Assembly: GCA_016859345.1 (NCBI GenBank)
Contig: CM029118.1
Coordinates: forward strand, 29,383,501-29,447,500
Source of the DNA: Istiophorus platypterus
Taxonomy: Eukaryota; Chordata; Actinopteri; Istiophoriformes; Istiophoridae
DNA length: 64,000 nucleotides
Reading direction: 5' to 3'
Part shown: piece after piece, positions 1 to 12,608 of the stretch
Position numbering within the stretch: the stretch's first letter is position 1
How the letters are laid out: each line of letters starts with the position of its first letter
Program-made: the position numbers and the translations under genes
Notes under the pieces: model-generated
What the model saw: only the letters and a program-made list of their open reading frames with translations
Told to the model about the DNA's origin: nothing
Database searches by the model: none

Positions 1-700
1 ATGCAAGAAAGATGCGCTGTATTAAATGCTTGGTGGATTCAAGTGAAAAAGGTGGCACCTACAAACCATTTAATTTTGAAAGGAGGCCACCAACATTTCC
101 CATGTTGGCCCTCACCCTGTATGCTGACTGTAGCTGTATCTGTAGCTGTCTATGCTGCTGACTCTGTCTATTCTCTTTGATGTAAAAATGCCGCGCAACA
201 CTTTACTTAAACAAAGCCTCTCACCAGACAGCCGAATAATGTGAGCAGGTTGAATATTTCTGTTTGAGTTGAACAGTTGTTTCTTAATAGAGGTGCTACC
301 AGGAATAAAAAAATGATGTCATTTGTGGAGGTTACGAGCAACAGGCAGGGCCAAAGAAACACAATATTACACCAGCCTTAAGACAAGGTTAAGACTTAAG
401 ACTTTGCATTACAAAGGATAATAGATGAATTAGCTACTATTGTATACTTTTATTTAAAGTTTGTATTTAATGTTTGCATGCTAGCTAACCAGCCCTATGA
501 AGATACAAATTATTTAGCTTTCAATAACTACATGCATTAGTAAAGTATGTATCCTTCTCTACCTGGTTCACCTTTGTCATCCACATTGCGTCTTTATCTT
601 ATCTTCTTGATGTCATTTTCCTTTCCTTGCCTTTCCAACTTCTCTGTTGTCCTCAGCCCTCTCTCAGTCTCTTCCACCCATATGTTGTGGTGTGAGAGGC
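1..700. other. Non-coding stretch, nothing recognised
   Basis: AT-rich single-copy-looking sequence with no open frame of family character, no RNA gene and no repeat that I recognise. It leads into a possible TATA-box/first-exon arrangement just downstream. Confidence 0.5.
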
Positions 701-791
701 TATAAGGGGATAAAGTGAGGCGTAGACACTTCTTTAGCCTAGTGGAGGCCAAACAGATCGAAGACAGAGAGCACCAAGCTGCTGGGTAAGC
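701..791 (+). promoter_or_regulatory. Possible TATA promoter with a short first exon
   Basis: A TATAAG box at 701-706 is followed about 30 bp downstream by sequence that could hold a start site. A splice-donor-like GTAAGC lies at 786-791, giving a possible untranslated first exon of roughly 55 bp. Seen: the box and the donor string. Inferred: that they work together. Both motifs are common by chance, and no downstream coding exon was found, so confidence is low. Confidence 0.18.
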
Positions 792-1200
792 GACACACTA
801 AGAACTCCTGTCCTCTCACTCCTTTCTTATCATCTTTCCTTCTCCTATATACTGTCATTGCCCCATCTTTTGATTTTACTCACATACTTCTTTTCCTAAA
901 GAATTAGATGTGTTGGGTTGGCATTGTTAGACATATGACCAGTCATTGTCAGATAGACAGATAGATAATTTATTTTTAAAGTATCACTGTTTTAGTCATA
1001 AAATACACACCCCAAACACACTTTCTCTGCCTTACACGCAAAAGTGCCCTCTGGCCCAAAAAGTAGGGGTACTCACCAGAGTTAGATTGATCGTACCTGG
1101 CTATGCCAAATCTTTTACCGTGTGATTTTAGCCATTCCAAGTTTTATTCACCAGCTCCAACATAAGAACATGTCCCTGTACTGCCAAATACATACAAACA

Positions 1201-1202
<2 letters not shown>

Positions 1203-1249
<47 letters not shown>

Positions 1250-1254
1250 ACACA
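1203..1254. repeat. (CA)n microsatellite
   Basis: Nearly perfect CA dinucleotide run of about 50 bp with one CATA interruption near its 3' end. A shorter CA run follows near 1334-1345. Confidence 0.95.
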
Positions 1255-1796
1255 GCAAGATGCATGCATAAATACTCCTCTACTCCAGTGCTTTAAACAC
1301 CCTTAACACTCCATTCCTGCACACACAAGCTAACACACACACACACTTCCATCACACACTAAAGATACAGATGCACAGATGGAAGCAACAATGTATATTT
1401 CTGCAGACAATTCAAAAAAAGGGATTGTTTCCTCAGTTCCAGGTGACAAATAACATTAAGATCTACCTGCATACTGAGACTGTGTTTCTGTGATTGTGAG
1501 TGTGTGAGAGAGAGAGAGACATATTAAACCATGTGTTATCACCTGGACCCGTCTTGTGCCCAGCTCCAGACTGTAGCCAGCTTTGACCTTGGGCTCAACC
1601 ATATTCATTACATCATTAAGTTACCTCTTCATTAACTTTTCATTGTTTATAGAGAAGGCATCAGGAAGGAGAAGAGATGTGGGTGAAGTAGTGGTGGGGG
1701 CTCTATCAAAAACCTTATCCATAGCTGGGCATCTGGGTCCTGTTCTGCCTGCCTGAGCTTCCCTCCCCTGCAGTGTTTTTGTTTTTGTGTGTTTGA
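1255..1796. other. Non-coding stretch
   Basis: No gene or recognised repeat. A short GA run lies at about 1507-1520. Confidence 0.45.
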
Positions 1797-1853
1797 ATGT
1801 TTGTGTGTGTGTGTCAGTGTGTGTGTATGAGTGTGAGTGTGAGTGTGAGTGTG
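1797..1853. repeat. TG-rich variant microsatellite with GTGTGA units
   Basis: A TG run grades into several GTGTGA hexamers before 1853. The open frame across it (Cys-Val-Ser repeats) is a translation artefact of the repeat. Confidence 0.8.
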
Positions 1854-4800
1854 ATTCTCCCTACTGAAAGACTGGGAAAAGTGGGTGGGGAAATTAAGGG
1901 AGGTACACTCTCACTCAACAAATATTGCCCCAGCATCCTTGAGGATGATACTCAGCCCCCAGCCAGAGGTCACAGGTCTACTTACTTTTAGTAATGGAGA
2001 AGTAACCTGGTATGTAAGTCAGGCAGAGTCTAAATTACATCCTAATCAGGTCTGGTAGGTCCCATTCTTTTAATGTGGGCTTTGGTGCTGTATGTCAATA
2101 TGTCTAATATCCATGCTCATCAAATGTTGGTTATCATTGGTAGGATGATTTTTTTTATTATTGATAATAATTTGATATTAATTTAAATTGTACACGGTGA
2201 TCTTGATTTGTAAGACATGCATTGCTAAGACTGTCCCACCAAGAAAAAACAACAGCATCAGTTGTTTTAGTAAATGCTCACAAAAAAAATGTATGTTTAC
2301 ATTGAATCGACAAAGCCGAGGAAATAGTTTGATGTTGTTAGAGGTCAGCAAAGTCCACAGAGGGAGGAGGCTGGTGTGGTTGGAGGGGTCAACAAAACTG
2401 AGACATAGGACATAGACGCAGGAAACCACTCTTCCTCAACACTGGTTTCATTTGATAATGAATGCAATTGTTCCCTGAGCTCAACTAAGTAATTAATGTT
2501 CACTTGCTTAGTAGGCTCATATCATTAGGCTCACATTATCATATTCCTTTTTTGACTGGCTAGTAGTGAATGAGGCTTATCAATTTACTCAGAGACCCTT
2601 GTGTATTTAGAGGTGTATTTGCTCATGTTTCACAACCTGTGTGAGAGCCAACACATTTGCCTACTTGTGTTTTGCTAGCGATAACAAAATTCAATAAATA
2701 CGATATCAAAATTAAAAATATAATTTATTGGTTGTTTATTTTGAAGAACTGGCAAAGTGTTTAATCTCCTATTGTGTAATGTGAGTTTTGCTGACAGTTT
2801 TTCAAGTTTGAAAATAAGCACTTAAAATAAAACCTACCCACAATTTTAAGGTCTGTTACCATGAAACATCATCTATCTAAGATCTGATTGTGAACATATT
2901 TTTAAGTACCAGCCGTGTAGTGACCAGGCGCTGTTGTGCTTCCACACCATTCTGGCTTCCTGTCATTAGCGATGCATCACCCCGACCACAGGCACAGATT
3001 GTGTTTTTAAAAAAGTCCTTGCCAGCCACTATCTACCATTACGGGCCAATTATAAATGGCAAATCACTATACAGCATGGCTCATTCACCCCCCACCCCCT
3101 CCACCCCCCACACTTTTTAAAATGGCAATGCCTGGCCAGACTCCACTGCGTCTCCTGAATAACATGTGTAGATGGTCCTTTGTGTTACAAGCTGCTGGAC
3201 ACTTGTTAGTTCACACTTTTTCACAGAGAGAGCTTCAAGGGGGTGAAAGACCGATAGACATTTATACTTTATCACCTTGAGCTTTTTCAGACATTGCAGT
3301 GTGTTTCTAATTTTGTAATCCTTCCTGAACACATTACGTGACATGAGCCTAGATCAAATTGTGCTTTGTGCAAGTCTTTATGTAATTACTATCCAAATAC
3401 TCTGAGTACAAGGCTGACCAATTACTGAACCCCAATAAATGAGGATCATTAATTCTCCTGGAAAAAAAACAAGGGAGGAGAAAAAAGTACTTTGAAAAAT
3501 CCTCATGAGATGTTGATATAACTGTAAACATGCTGGGAGTGTTTTATGCAATAAATTGATATCAAAAAGAAAACTAGCAATAATTTCAAACTGGGGCAAG
3601 AAGCAGGGATGGGTTTCTCTTGCAACTGCTTTGCAGCCCTATCTAACTTTTCCCTCTGTGTTGTATCACTGTTCTTCTTTAAAAATTGGACATATGAATG
3701 TAGACATCAGCACATCATCATGGATAAGCATTAAGTAAATGTCTAATCTGAGATATATATTTGCTGTGATTGGAAATATGCTCCTCCGAAAAGCATTGAT
3801 GCTCAAATCCTAGATTGTTACCCAATTGATAAGATTCCCCACTCTCTGCCTGGCCTGGTTTTTCTCTTTTTGTCTCTTCCTGTCTCTCTAATCTACATTT
3901 AAATCGAATGCCATGGAAGTGGTGATCTATTTCTTCTGACCATGTGTCTTTCATCTTATCAAGAAAAATGATTGCCATTAATTGTCATTTGGATATGGAA
4001 TATTCAGATTTTATTGGTTATAGTCTACTGTAAACAGTGCATATTGATACACAAGCTCTTTATTTAGCTATGTTAGATCCTTTCACCCTCTGGAGGAAAC
4101 ACCTTAGGTTGCCCAACTATAGACTTCTTCTTTCACATTAGTTTGCTAAATTTTAAATTAACATTAGTTCTCTTTGATGTAGATACCTCTCTGGAAATGC
4201 TTAGTGACAAACAACAAACAACAACAAGTCTCTCCGCTGCATGTTATGTTAAACCCAAGACGTGGTCTCAAACATCCACAGACTGATGTGCAACTTGTGA
4301 TTTTAACTGAAATTAAATAAAGAGGTGAATGAGCATAATAATTCCCCTAAAAATCCATCGCACAGAAAATCAGGCAAGAAGCAAGGGAAAAATCAGACCT
4401 TGTGCTCAACCCCACTTGAGCTTCAGGTATGAAATAACATAAGCAAGGTTTTAAGCATCAAAAAGCCTAAATGAGAAAACGGATAACTGCAACTTCACTG
4501 TTTGCATACATGCATAGCATACAAAGTCAGTCAGCTGATGTTATCTTGCAGGTCTTGTTTTCCAGCAAGTTGCACTGCTGAAAAAATGTATGCAAATACA
4601 TCAGGTCACTTGTTTTTAGTCTGGTCTATTGTGGCAGCGTATGAGATAAGGTATAATTGGCAGCCACAACTGAAAGGCCAGATTAACAGGAACATGTTCC
4701 TTTCTTCCTTCTTTCCTACTTTTCCCTCTCATTTTAAAGGCATTTTCCATATCCCGCACAGGCTCACTTCTTCTGGAAGAATACATTGATCTTTATATAC

Positions 4801-5654
4801 AAGATTTAATTTACTAGCAGCATGAATGTTTTCAGAAAAAATAAAAAAATAAATAAAAGTACCTGCAGATTCAGTGGTAGCTTTAAAATCAACATCAAAA
4901 AATATAATTCCTGTGTGGTAGCCAAAGTGGTAGCAGAAAATTACATTTTTTTGACCAGATACTTAGACAATGGATGGACACCAAACCTGAGATGGAAACA
5001 TTTCATTGTCATCAAAGCCATTTGACTAAAATTGTAATGCAGTGAATCAAACAACTGAAACATGTTTTGATCGAATTTTCTAAATACTCAGCGATGAGTT
5101 ATTGCACAAAAAGAACTTTGAAAATATATGATGACTCCTACAGTAGCAATAAGGGTTTTTTGTGTTTTTTTTTTTTTTTACTGTGTATTGAAATATATTG
5201 AAGTAAACATTAAATATGATCTAGTGTTTTAAGTTTTAGATTAGGTGTTTGTTTGCCTTAATTTGGATACATATAGTATTGTGCAGGGACCAGATCCTCA
5301 GCTAAATGTGTTCTGCCTTAAGGATAAAAAAAATTAGGTAATAAAGAGCTTAGCTGCCTCCTAAACACCAGCGAGTTAGCACTTGCTTCAAAGAAGTCTA
5401 AATTCACTCACATGCAACCCTTTCTACACACCATTGCATTCCTTGGTATTCCTGCTTGGCACATGAATCTATTGTGCATTATGAAGCTTACCAAAGTTAC
5501 AATGTACTGCACAGAAGGCAACATTTTCAAAACAAGCAGCTCATGAAAAAAAAATTCTACATAAAGAAATTATTAAATAAAAAAAATATAACAAATTACA
5601 GTGACCAGCAAAAGAGCACTTGAACAAAGAGAGAAAATAAATCAATCAATAAAA
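1854..5654. other. Long AT-rich non-coding stretch
   Basis: About 3.8 kb with only short chance frames. An imperfect DR1-type nuclear receptor site (AGGTCA, C, AGGTCT) lies at 1967-1979. A poly-T run lies near 5166-5180 and an A-rich stretch at about 5545-5650, just before the dispersed repeat. No RNA gene seen. Confidence 0.5.
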
Positions 5655-6720
5655 TCAACTGAAATCAGAGAAAGCTCTCTGATAAAAGTATGTTTTAAGA
5701 ATAAATTTAGAAGAGGTCAGTGATTCTGCTGACCTGATTTCCTCAGGCAGCTTGTTCCATAGCTTTAAGGCTTTGCCTTGGGAAGTTCTGTCACCTCTAG
5801 TTTTCAGCTGTGCCTCGGGAACAGATGAAAGACCTCTGCCCAAGGATTTCAGGCTACGTACTGGCTCGTATGCAACTAAGAGGTCAGATAGATAGGACGT
5901 AGAGAGGCCATGCAGAGCTTTAAAAGCAAACAGTAGGATCTTAACATCGGTTCAGGATGGTGGCCAGTGCAAGGAGGCTACAACAGGCTTGATTTGGTAA
6001 CTCTCTTGTATCTTGTTAAAAGAATAGTGGCTGAGCCAAGTAATAGATTACTTGCTGTAGCAGGTTAAGACACTGTTGCAATATTCAAGGTGTGAGGAGA
6101 TGAATCTGTGTACAATGGTTGCTGTGTCTTTGAAGATAAAATAGATTGCATTTTTGAAATATTTCTAAGAAAATGAAAATAAGATTGTACAAGTTTCATT
6201 GTACTATGTGCTGGAAACCAGCTATGACCATCTCTGTTTTGGTGGAGTTAAGATGCAAAAGATCCGTTTTTCAAGATCACATAGGCAGTCGCGTATTAAA
6301 CTCAGAATGCCAGGATCTGTAGCTCTAATGGACAGGGACATCTGCGTGTCATCAGCTTAAAAATGAAAGGAAACACAGGCTCCATGTATAATAGGTGACT
6401 GACCCCTGAGGAACACCTTAACAGAAAAAAAGGTGAGATTTGGTAATTAATGGAGACAGAACCTCCTATTCAATAGGTAAGACAAGAACCATTCTAAAGT
6501 TCTACCAGATATTCCAGTGCCTTAGCCCTTCTTACAGGATGCTGCGATTGACTGTGTCAAAGGCAGCGCTAAGGTCCAGAAGAACAAGGACTGATCACAA
6601 TCCTGTCATCGGCAGTCATTAAAAGGTCATTGGTCACCCTGAGATTGGCGGTCTCACTGCTATGATGCCTGCAAAAGCTGAACTGAAACTTTTCAATAAA
6701 CAAGGTATCTTGGAGCTTTT
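5655..6720 (-). mobile_element. Teleost dispersed repeat with a LINE-like C-terminal tail
   Basis: On the minus strand 5843-5655 encodes a 62-residue open frame containing GDRTSQGKALKLWNKLPEEI followed by RSAESL and FILKTYFY. This is the pattern found at the extreme C-terminus of many fish non-LTR retrotransposon or retrotransposon-derived reading frames (LWN-LP-IR-A...FK..LKT). The next ~880 bp (5850-6720) resembles, from memory, a very common dispersed teleost repeat: recognisable stretches include 'tgcagagctttaaaagcaaacag' -like wording near 5912-5934 and 'tgtgtcaaaggcagcgctaagg' -like wording near 6555-6576. The copy is diverged and has stops in every long frame. The family name is not assigned; a repeat library match would settle it. 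Confidence 0.6.
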
Positions 6721-6726
6721 GCACCT

Positions 6727-6756
6727 GTTGGAGTCAAGGTCTCTCTTGACTCCAAC
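6727..6756. repeat. Perfect inverted repeat, 12-bp stem and 6-nt loop
   Basis: GTTGGAGTCAAG at 6727-6738 is mirrored by CTTGACTCCAAC at 6745-6756 around the loop GTCTCT. It sits at the edge of the dispersed repeat. No poly-T follows, so it is not an obvious terminator. It may be a small inversion or fold-back footprint. Confidence 0.85.
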
Positions 6757-7902
6757 TCACACACAAAAAGCCTTTCCTCTGTCCTTACGTGATGAAATAC
6801 GTACAAGGTGTTTCAATCTGCCAACAGCACAATGGACAGGAGAGTGAGGCAGAGCATCAGAGAGAATGTAAAAGGTGTGAGGTGAGATGGATGTTTGTCT
6901 ATCTGTCAGATTACATCTAACCTGGTTTCCTCTCTGTCTCAGAGATACTTGTGTCTGCCTCTTAATATTATTGTTAAGTTGATCTATAATAGAGCCTCTC
7001 TTCATGTTAGCCTTACCGCTGTATTCACAGATAGGCCCACTTCTAAACTTATTTCAGTTCTAGTGACAATTGTTCCAAAGTAGTTTAGACTATAATTAGT
7101 TTAGGCTTCAAACTGTGATAAAAGTATTAAACCACAGATTTTTTTCACTGCTTCTTAGTTTGAAAGGAAGCAGATTGGGTTTTTAAAAAAGGATAGCATA
7201 TATTCAGTGTTCGCAAACAGATTAAACCTCTCTTACCATCAAACGTTATAGTTGAGTAATGTAAAGAAAATATTAAAAATTTACTAAGTAAGCTCTCAAT
7301 CAAATCATGAAGCTGTGGAAATGACCATGATTTCTAAAATGCAAAATAAGAACATGAGTCTGGTCAAACTTTTGAGAGACAGTGTTTTCAAATTTCATTA
7401 TTGTATGATTATGCATATGGATCTTTTGTGTATTCTGCTGCGGTTTCTCAGTTTAGTATGACGCACAGCATAATGCTGACTGACTCCAAATGATTCACCT
7501 CAACTTTACAAATGTAAGCAGCATTCAAAACATTTCAAAACAGATGTAGGTGGTTGTTACATCTAGAAATATGAGTAGGTGTATAAAATGCAGAGGTGAC
7601 AAGTTAGATCAATAGCGTTAGCACTAGTGCTGACTATACAGTGTGTCGTCATTAGACCACACACAGACCTCGCACGCACCCGCAGCAATGAGTGCAGCTT
7701 TCGCTATCTGACAGAAAGCACTACTAGGGAAACGAGGCGATGTGTGTGTGTGAGTTTGATTGTTGTGCACGTGTGTGAGGGAGAGAAAGACCTCAGAGCC
7801 CTAGGGATAGTGTGTCACATAAGCTCCATCACAAGGCTGCTTTATTGGGCCTGGCATGGGTCAGACCCCTACTGTCATCTTCAAATATGCCCGCCACCTG
7901 CT
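6757..7902. other. Non-coding stretch
   Basis: AT-rich, no recognised gene or repeat. A frame that opens near 7627 continues into the CA microsatellite and has no family character. Confidence 0.45.
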
Positions 7903-7933
<31 letters not shown>

Positions 7934-8036
7934 GCACACACACACATACACACACACATGAACACGCACACACATCCATATGTGTTCACCCTAACCATAC
8001 ACACATACACACATACACACTCATGCATACACAAAC
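7903..8036. repeat. (CA)n compound microsatellite
   Basis: CA run from 7903 with CACG and CATA interruptions, degrading towards 8036. Frames through it give His-Thr or Cys-Val repeats and are artefacts. Confidence 0.92.
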
Positions 8037-8909
8037 CAGCACACATGGCTTGCAAAGAATTCATCTGGTGTTTTCTTGTAATTGCAACAAAAACACCAAA
8101 TCTGGACGTGTCACGTTCATTTCCCAGGACCCCAGAGTGGAGGGCTAATTTCAAACAGCCTCCCCCTCTCACTCTGCAGACCTCTGTCCTTTTTTTCTCC
8201 ATCCGCCCTTCTTCTTTTTTTCATCCTCTCATCTCAGAGGAAAAGAAAAGCAGTCTTTTATACACTGGCCAGTTTTGCAGACGGCTATTTGCTTAAGAGA
8301 GGCAAAACTGACTGAAATTCTTTATAAGTCTACCCTGAGAGTGTTTGTGCCACTCTGCCTTCAGATTCCACATGTCTAAGATATACGCCCAGGCCTCTGT
8401 TCCAAGGACTCAGCCGCCAATAACATAAATTAGCAATGCAATAAGATTTGCAATGCCACCACAATCAGCCCTGAATGCATAAGCAAATTAGTTGCTTTCT
8501 CCCCTCGTTTAACAAACCAGTCTAGTTTTTTTTCTTAAGTATTTCAAAACAATATGATTTAGTGTATGTGATAATGCATACCTACTTTAGATATATGTAT
8601 GCTTACATACATTGTGTGTGTGTAAGTGTGTGTTTGTGTGTGTGTGTATAGTTTATGAGAATAATATGGCATTTTTTCTCTTATTGCTCTGTTCATAGTA
8701 TGGTTTTTTGGGCATTTGAAACACATGATTGCACTTATTTGCTATTTTGAACTTTTAAAAATCAGCCTACATGTGTGAATGTGAGAGTGGTTATGTGAGT
8801 GTCTACAGTATGTGTGCCTTTTTTTCCCTCATGAGCATAAGTATGGTGTTGTGTATGACTGTGTGAATCAGTATGTGCACGTGTCTGTTCTGTTGTGTGC
8901 CTATCTGTA
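8037..8909. other. Non-coding stretch
   Basis: Pyrimidine-rich patch at about 8160-8235, then AT-rich sequence with short TG runs near 8614-8648. No gene seen. Confidence 0.45.
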
Positions 8910-8925
8910 TATATGTGTATGTGTT

Positions 8926-9019
<94 letters not shown>

Positions 9020-9044
9020 CGTGTGTGTGTATGTGTGTGCGTGT
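8910..9044. repeat. Long (TG)n microsatellite at the duplication boundary
   Basis: TG tract with a few TTTG/TATG interruptions; the uninterrupted core covers about 8941-9016. Its 3' end (from 9024) is the left breakpoint of the 1540-bp tandem duplication. Confidence 0.95.
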
Positions 9045-10563
9045 TCCCTGATGGAGATAAGTCTGAGTGGTTAGGAGGGAACAGATGTCAGCTGGTGTCG
9101 GCTGCCAGGAAGACTGAACAAAGCCAATCACGTTGCCTTCCTGTCCAAAATGCATGGCAGAGGGAGACCTGCATCTAACAACAATTTGTGGCATTAACTC
9201 TGAGCATGCCACCCTGGCTGCACACACACACACACACACAAGTAATATACACACCACCATCATCCTGTTTGGAATTAATCTGGTAAACAACTGGTGGAGA
9301 TATGAAAGATTGCAGGGGGAACTAACAAAATGGCGTCTGTAATATGATCTGCCCTTGTTGCTACAGTAGCTCAATGATTCATAAGCCTGTACAATAGAAG
9401 GACTGGCGGCATTACTGAGTCACTGCTGGGGTCCTTTGTTTCTTTTTTAAAAATTATTCTTGAGTGTTTTTCCTTGTAACTGATCATTCATTAAATGATA
9501 TGTCCAAATGTCGTTAATTGTTTTTTGTTTCTACAGCAATATAGGCTCATAAAAAAAAAAAAAAAAAAAACAGGATTTAAATCTTACCCGACTCACTACT
9601 TCAAATAACTTATTGCAGTGTTAATGTTTACATGTAACCATATTGTGCAATAATCTGATAACAACTGTCTATTCGTCAAAACTCTGTTGTGACATTGTGC
9701 ACTATTTGTTATGTCCTAGTTTATCTCTCTTATATCAGTAAATTCCACATTGAGCTAAGAGGAACACAATTTTGTTCTGCTTAGCACTTATTATTGTATG
9801 GTCTGAATTACAGTAAAGTTCACTTGACTTTGACTTTTGCTCCCACTCTTTCCTCTCCCTTTAATTTCCCTCTGTATTTCTTTCAGTCTCTCCCTCTTAT
9901 TCTTTCTTCATCAAACACAATAATAGTAGAGTTCCTTCATGCACTGGGATGAACTTGTAAAAACTAATTTGGAAGAGAAACACACAGATTTTAATTCATT
10001 TTGAAGAGGACAGAGAATCATGCAGAAAACATATTCACTATGTATCATAAATAATGAGGTGTGAGAAAAGAGACTAACACAACAATACATACGTATACAT
10101 ATAACAATATTTATATACACTTATATATAAGTATATAAGTATATATGAGACTTAGAAATATAAAAACATATTTCAAGCTTGAATTTAATCTCAATGATGA
10201 TCAGAGCTCCTGTTTTTTGGAGGAGTACCATGGTCCCAGTAGGGTGGGCAGACAGTCACATATACCATGGGCAGCAAACTCAAGGACTGAACTGTCTTGG
10301 CCAACCTGCATGGGTAGAGAGCTAAAATAGCTCAGGGACTGAGATGTTCCCTTTGGGATAAACGCACAGAGGTAACTGTAAGAAAACCAACAAAACCGAT
10401 TCTAAAGTCATGTAGGTTGCATCTGATCCAGTCCAGCATGTTTAACCAGACTACATCAAAAGGAAGACATTCTCCTATCTATGTAGAGACAGTTGGAAAG
10501 CAGAAGAAGAAAAAGATTGAAGCAGAAACACTTTGGCGACAACATAGTAGACATTCAAATATA
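9024..10563. repeat. Tandem duplication, copy 1 (1540 bp)
   Basis: This block is repeated at an offset of exactly 1540 bp. Every line I compared is identical, including a 20-base A-run (9551-9570 versus 11091-11110), a short CA run (about 9220-9240 versus 10760-10780) and an AT palindrome ACTTATATATAAGT (10119-10132 versus 11659-11672). It holds no recognisable gene; short open frames in it appear twice only because the DNA is duplicated. Confidence 0.97.
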
Positions 10564-12103
10564 TGTGTGTATGTGTGTGCGTGTTCCCTGATGGAGATAA
10601 GTCTGAGTGGTTAGGAGGGAACAGATGTCAGCTGGTGTCGGCTGCCAGGAAGACTGAACAAAGCCAATCACGTTGCCTTCCTGTCCAAAATGCATGGCAG
10701 AGGGAGACCTGCATCTAACAACAATTTGTGGCATTAACTCTGAGCATGCCACCCTGGCTGCACACACACACACACACACAAGTAATATACACACCACCAT
10801 CATCCTGTTTGGAATTAATCTGGTAAACAACTGGTGGAGATATGAAAGATTGCAGGGGGAACTAACAAAATGGCGTCTGTAATATGATCTGCCCTTGTTG
10901 CTACAGTAGCTCAATGATTCATAAGCCTGTACAATAGAAGGACTGGCGGCATTACTGAGTCACTGCTGGGGTCCTTTGTTTCTTTTTTAAAAATTATTCT
11001 TGAGTGTTTTTCCTTGTAACTGATCATTCATTAAATGATATGTCCAAATGTCGTTAATTGTTTTTTGTTTCTACAGCAATATAGGCTCATAAAAAAAAAA
11101 AAAAAAAAAACAGGATTTAAATCTTACCCGACTCACTACTTCAAATAACTTATTGCAGTGTTAATGTTTACATGTAACCATATTGTGCAATAATCTGATA
11201 ACAACTGTCTATTCGTCAAAACTCTGTTGTGACATTGTGCACTATTTGTTATGTCCTAGTTTATCTCTCTTATATCAGTAAATTCCACATTGAGCTAAGA
11301 GGAACACAATTTTGTTCTGCTTAGCACTTATTATTGTATGGTCTGAATTACAGTAAAGTTCACTTGACTTTGACTTTTGCTCCCACTCTTTCCTCTCCCT
11401 TTAATTTCCCTCTGTATTTCTTTCAGTCTCTCCCTCTTATTCTTTCTTCATCAAACACAATAATAGTAGAGTTCCTTCATGCACTGGGATGAACTTGTAA
11501 AAACTAATTTGGAAGAGAAACACACAGATTTTAATTCATTTTGAAGAGGACAGAGAATCATGCAGAAAACATATTCACTATGTATCATAAATAATGAGGT
11601 GTGAGAAAAGAGACTAACACAACAATACATACGTATACATATAACAATATTTATATACACTTATATATAAGTATATAAGTATATATGAGACTTAGAAATA
11701 TAAAAACATATTTCAAGCTTGAATTTAATCTCAATGATGATCAGAGCTCCTGTTTTTTGGAGGAGTACCATGGTCCCAGTAGGGTGGGCAGACAGTCACA
11801 TATACCATGGGCAGCAAACTCAAGGACTGAACTGTCTTGGCCAACCTGCATGGGTAGAGAGCTAAAATAGCTCAGGGACTGAGATGTTCCCTTTGGGATA
11901 AACGCACAGAGGTAACTGTAAGAAAACCAACAAAACCGATTCTAAAGTCATGTAGGTTGCATCTGATCCAGTCCAGCATGTTTAACCAGACTACATCAAA
12001 AGGAAGACATTCTCCTATCTATGTAGAGACAGTTGGAAAGCAGAAGAAGAAAAAGATTGAAGCAGAAACACTTTGGCGACAACATAGTAGACATTCAAAT
12101 ATA
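10564..12103. repeat. Tandem duplication, copy 2 (1540 bp)
   Basis: Direct head-to-tail copy of 9024-10563. Identity carries on for 14 bases beyond the unit (TGTGTGTATGTGTG at 12104-12117), which also occurs at 9024-9037 and 10564-10577. That is the microhomology expected at a duplication junction made within TG-rich flanks. Either a very recent duplication or an assembly artefact. Confidence 0.97.
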
Positions 12104-12119
12104 TGTGTGTATGTGTGAG

Positions 12120-12480
12120 TGTGTTTGTGTGTAGTAGTCATCATGGCATCTTAGCCTTGACTGACAGATCCTTGGGGATTGTCTGTTACAAATCTCCTGA
12201 CCTTTGACCTCCCCAATGAGTTGTAAAAACCACACTCCATTTCCCTTAAGACGTTAACAGCCTGCACAAGTGGTGAGTGTGTATGCGTGTATGTGCATAT
12301 GTGTTTGCCTCAGTTTGTGTGTGCACGCCTTGTTAGTGTGTGTGTTTGTGGTGTAACCCTGAGGTTAAAGAGCAATCTGCAGCCAATTAAGCGCTTCACT
12401 ATGAGGGCCCTGCTTCCATGAATGAGGGGAATGCGCTACGATCTTAAGAGAGAGGGGCTTGACTTGGTGCTTTGGAAGCA
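12120..12480. promoter_or_regulatory. Candidate conserved non-coding element with DR1 site
   Basis: After a short TG run the sequence is non-repetitive and mixed in composition, with the DR1 site described separately and a block at about 12360-12480 (CAATTAAG, GCGCTTCA) that lacks low-complexity character. Called only from sequence texture; conservation was not tested. Confidence 0.3.
12198..12210 (-). promoter_or_regulatory. Perfect DR1 nuclear-receptor site
   Basis: TGACCTTTGACCT is an exact direct repeat of TGACCT spaced by one base, the classical DR1 bound by HNF4, COUP-TF (NR2F), RXR heterodimers and TR2/TR4. Written as AGGTCAAAGGTCA it lies on the minus strand. Occupancy is unknown. 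Confidence 0.5.
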
Positions 12481-12498
12481 GTATACAGTATATATGTA

Positions 12499-12608
<110 letters not shown>

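Noticed and set aside
7627..8148. 173-codon frame
   Set aside because: Its middle is the translated CA microsatellite (His-Thr repeats); flanks show no domain.
8901..9374. 157-codon minus-strand frame, partly repeated at 10555-10914
   Set aside because: Half is translated microsatellite; the repetition reflects the tandem DNA duplication, not a gene family.
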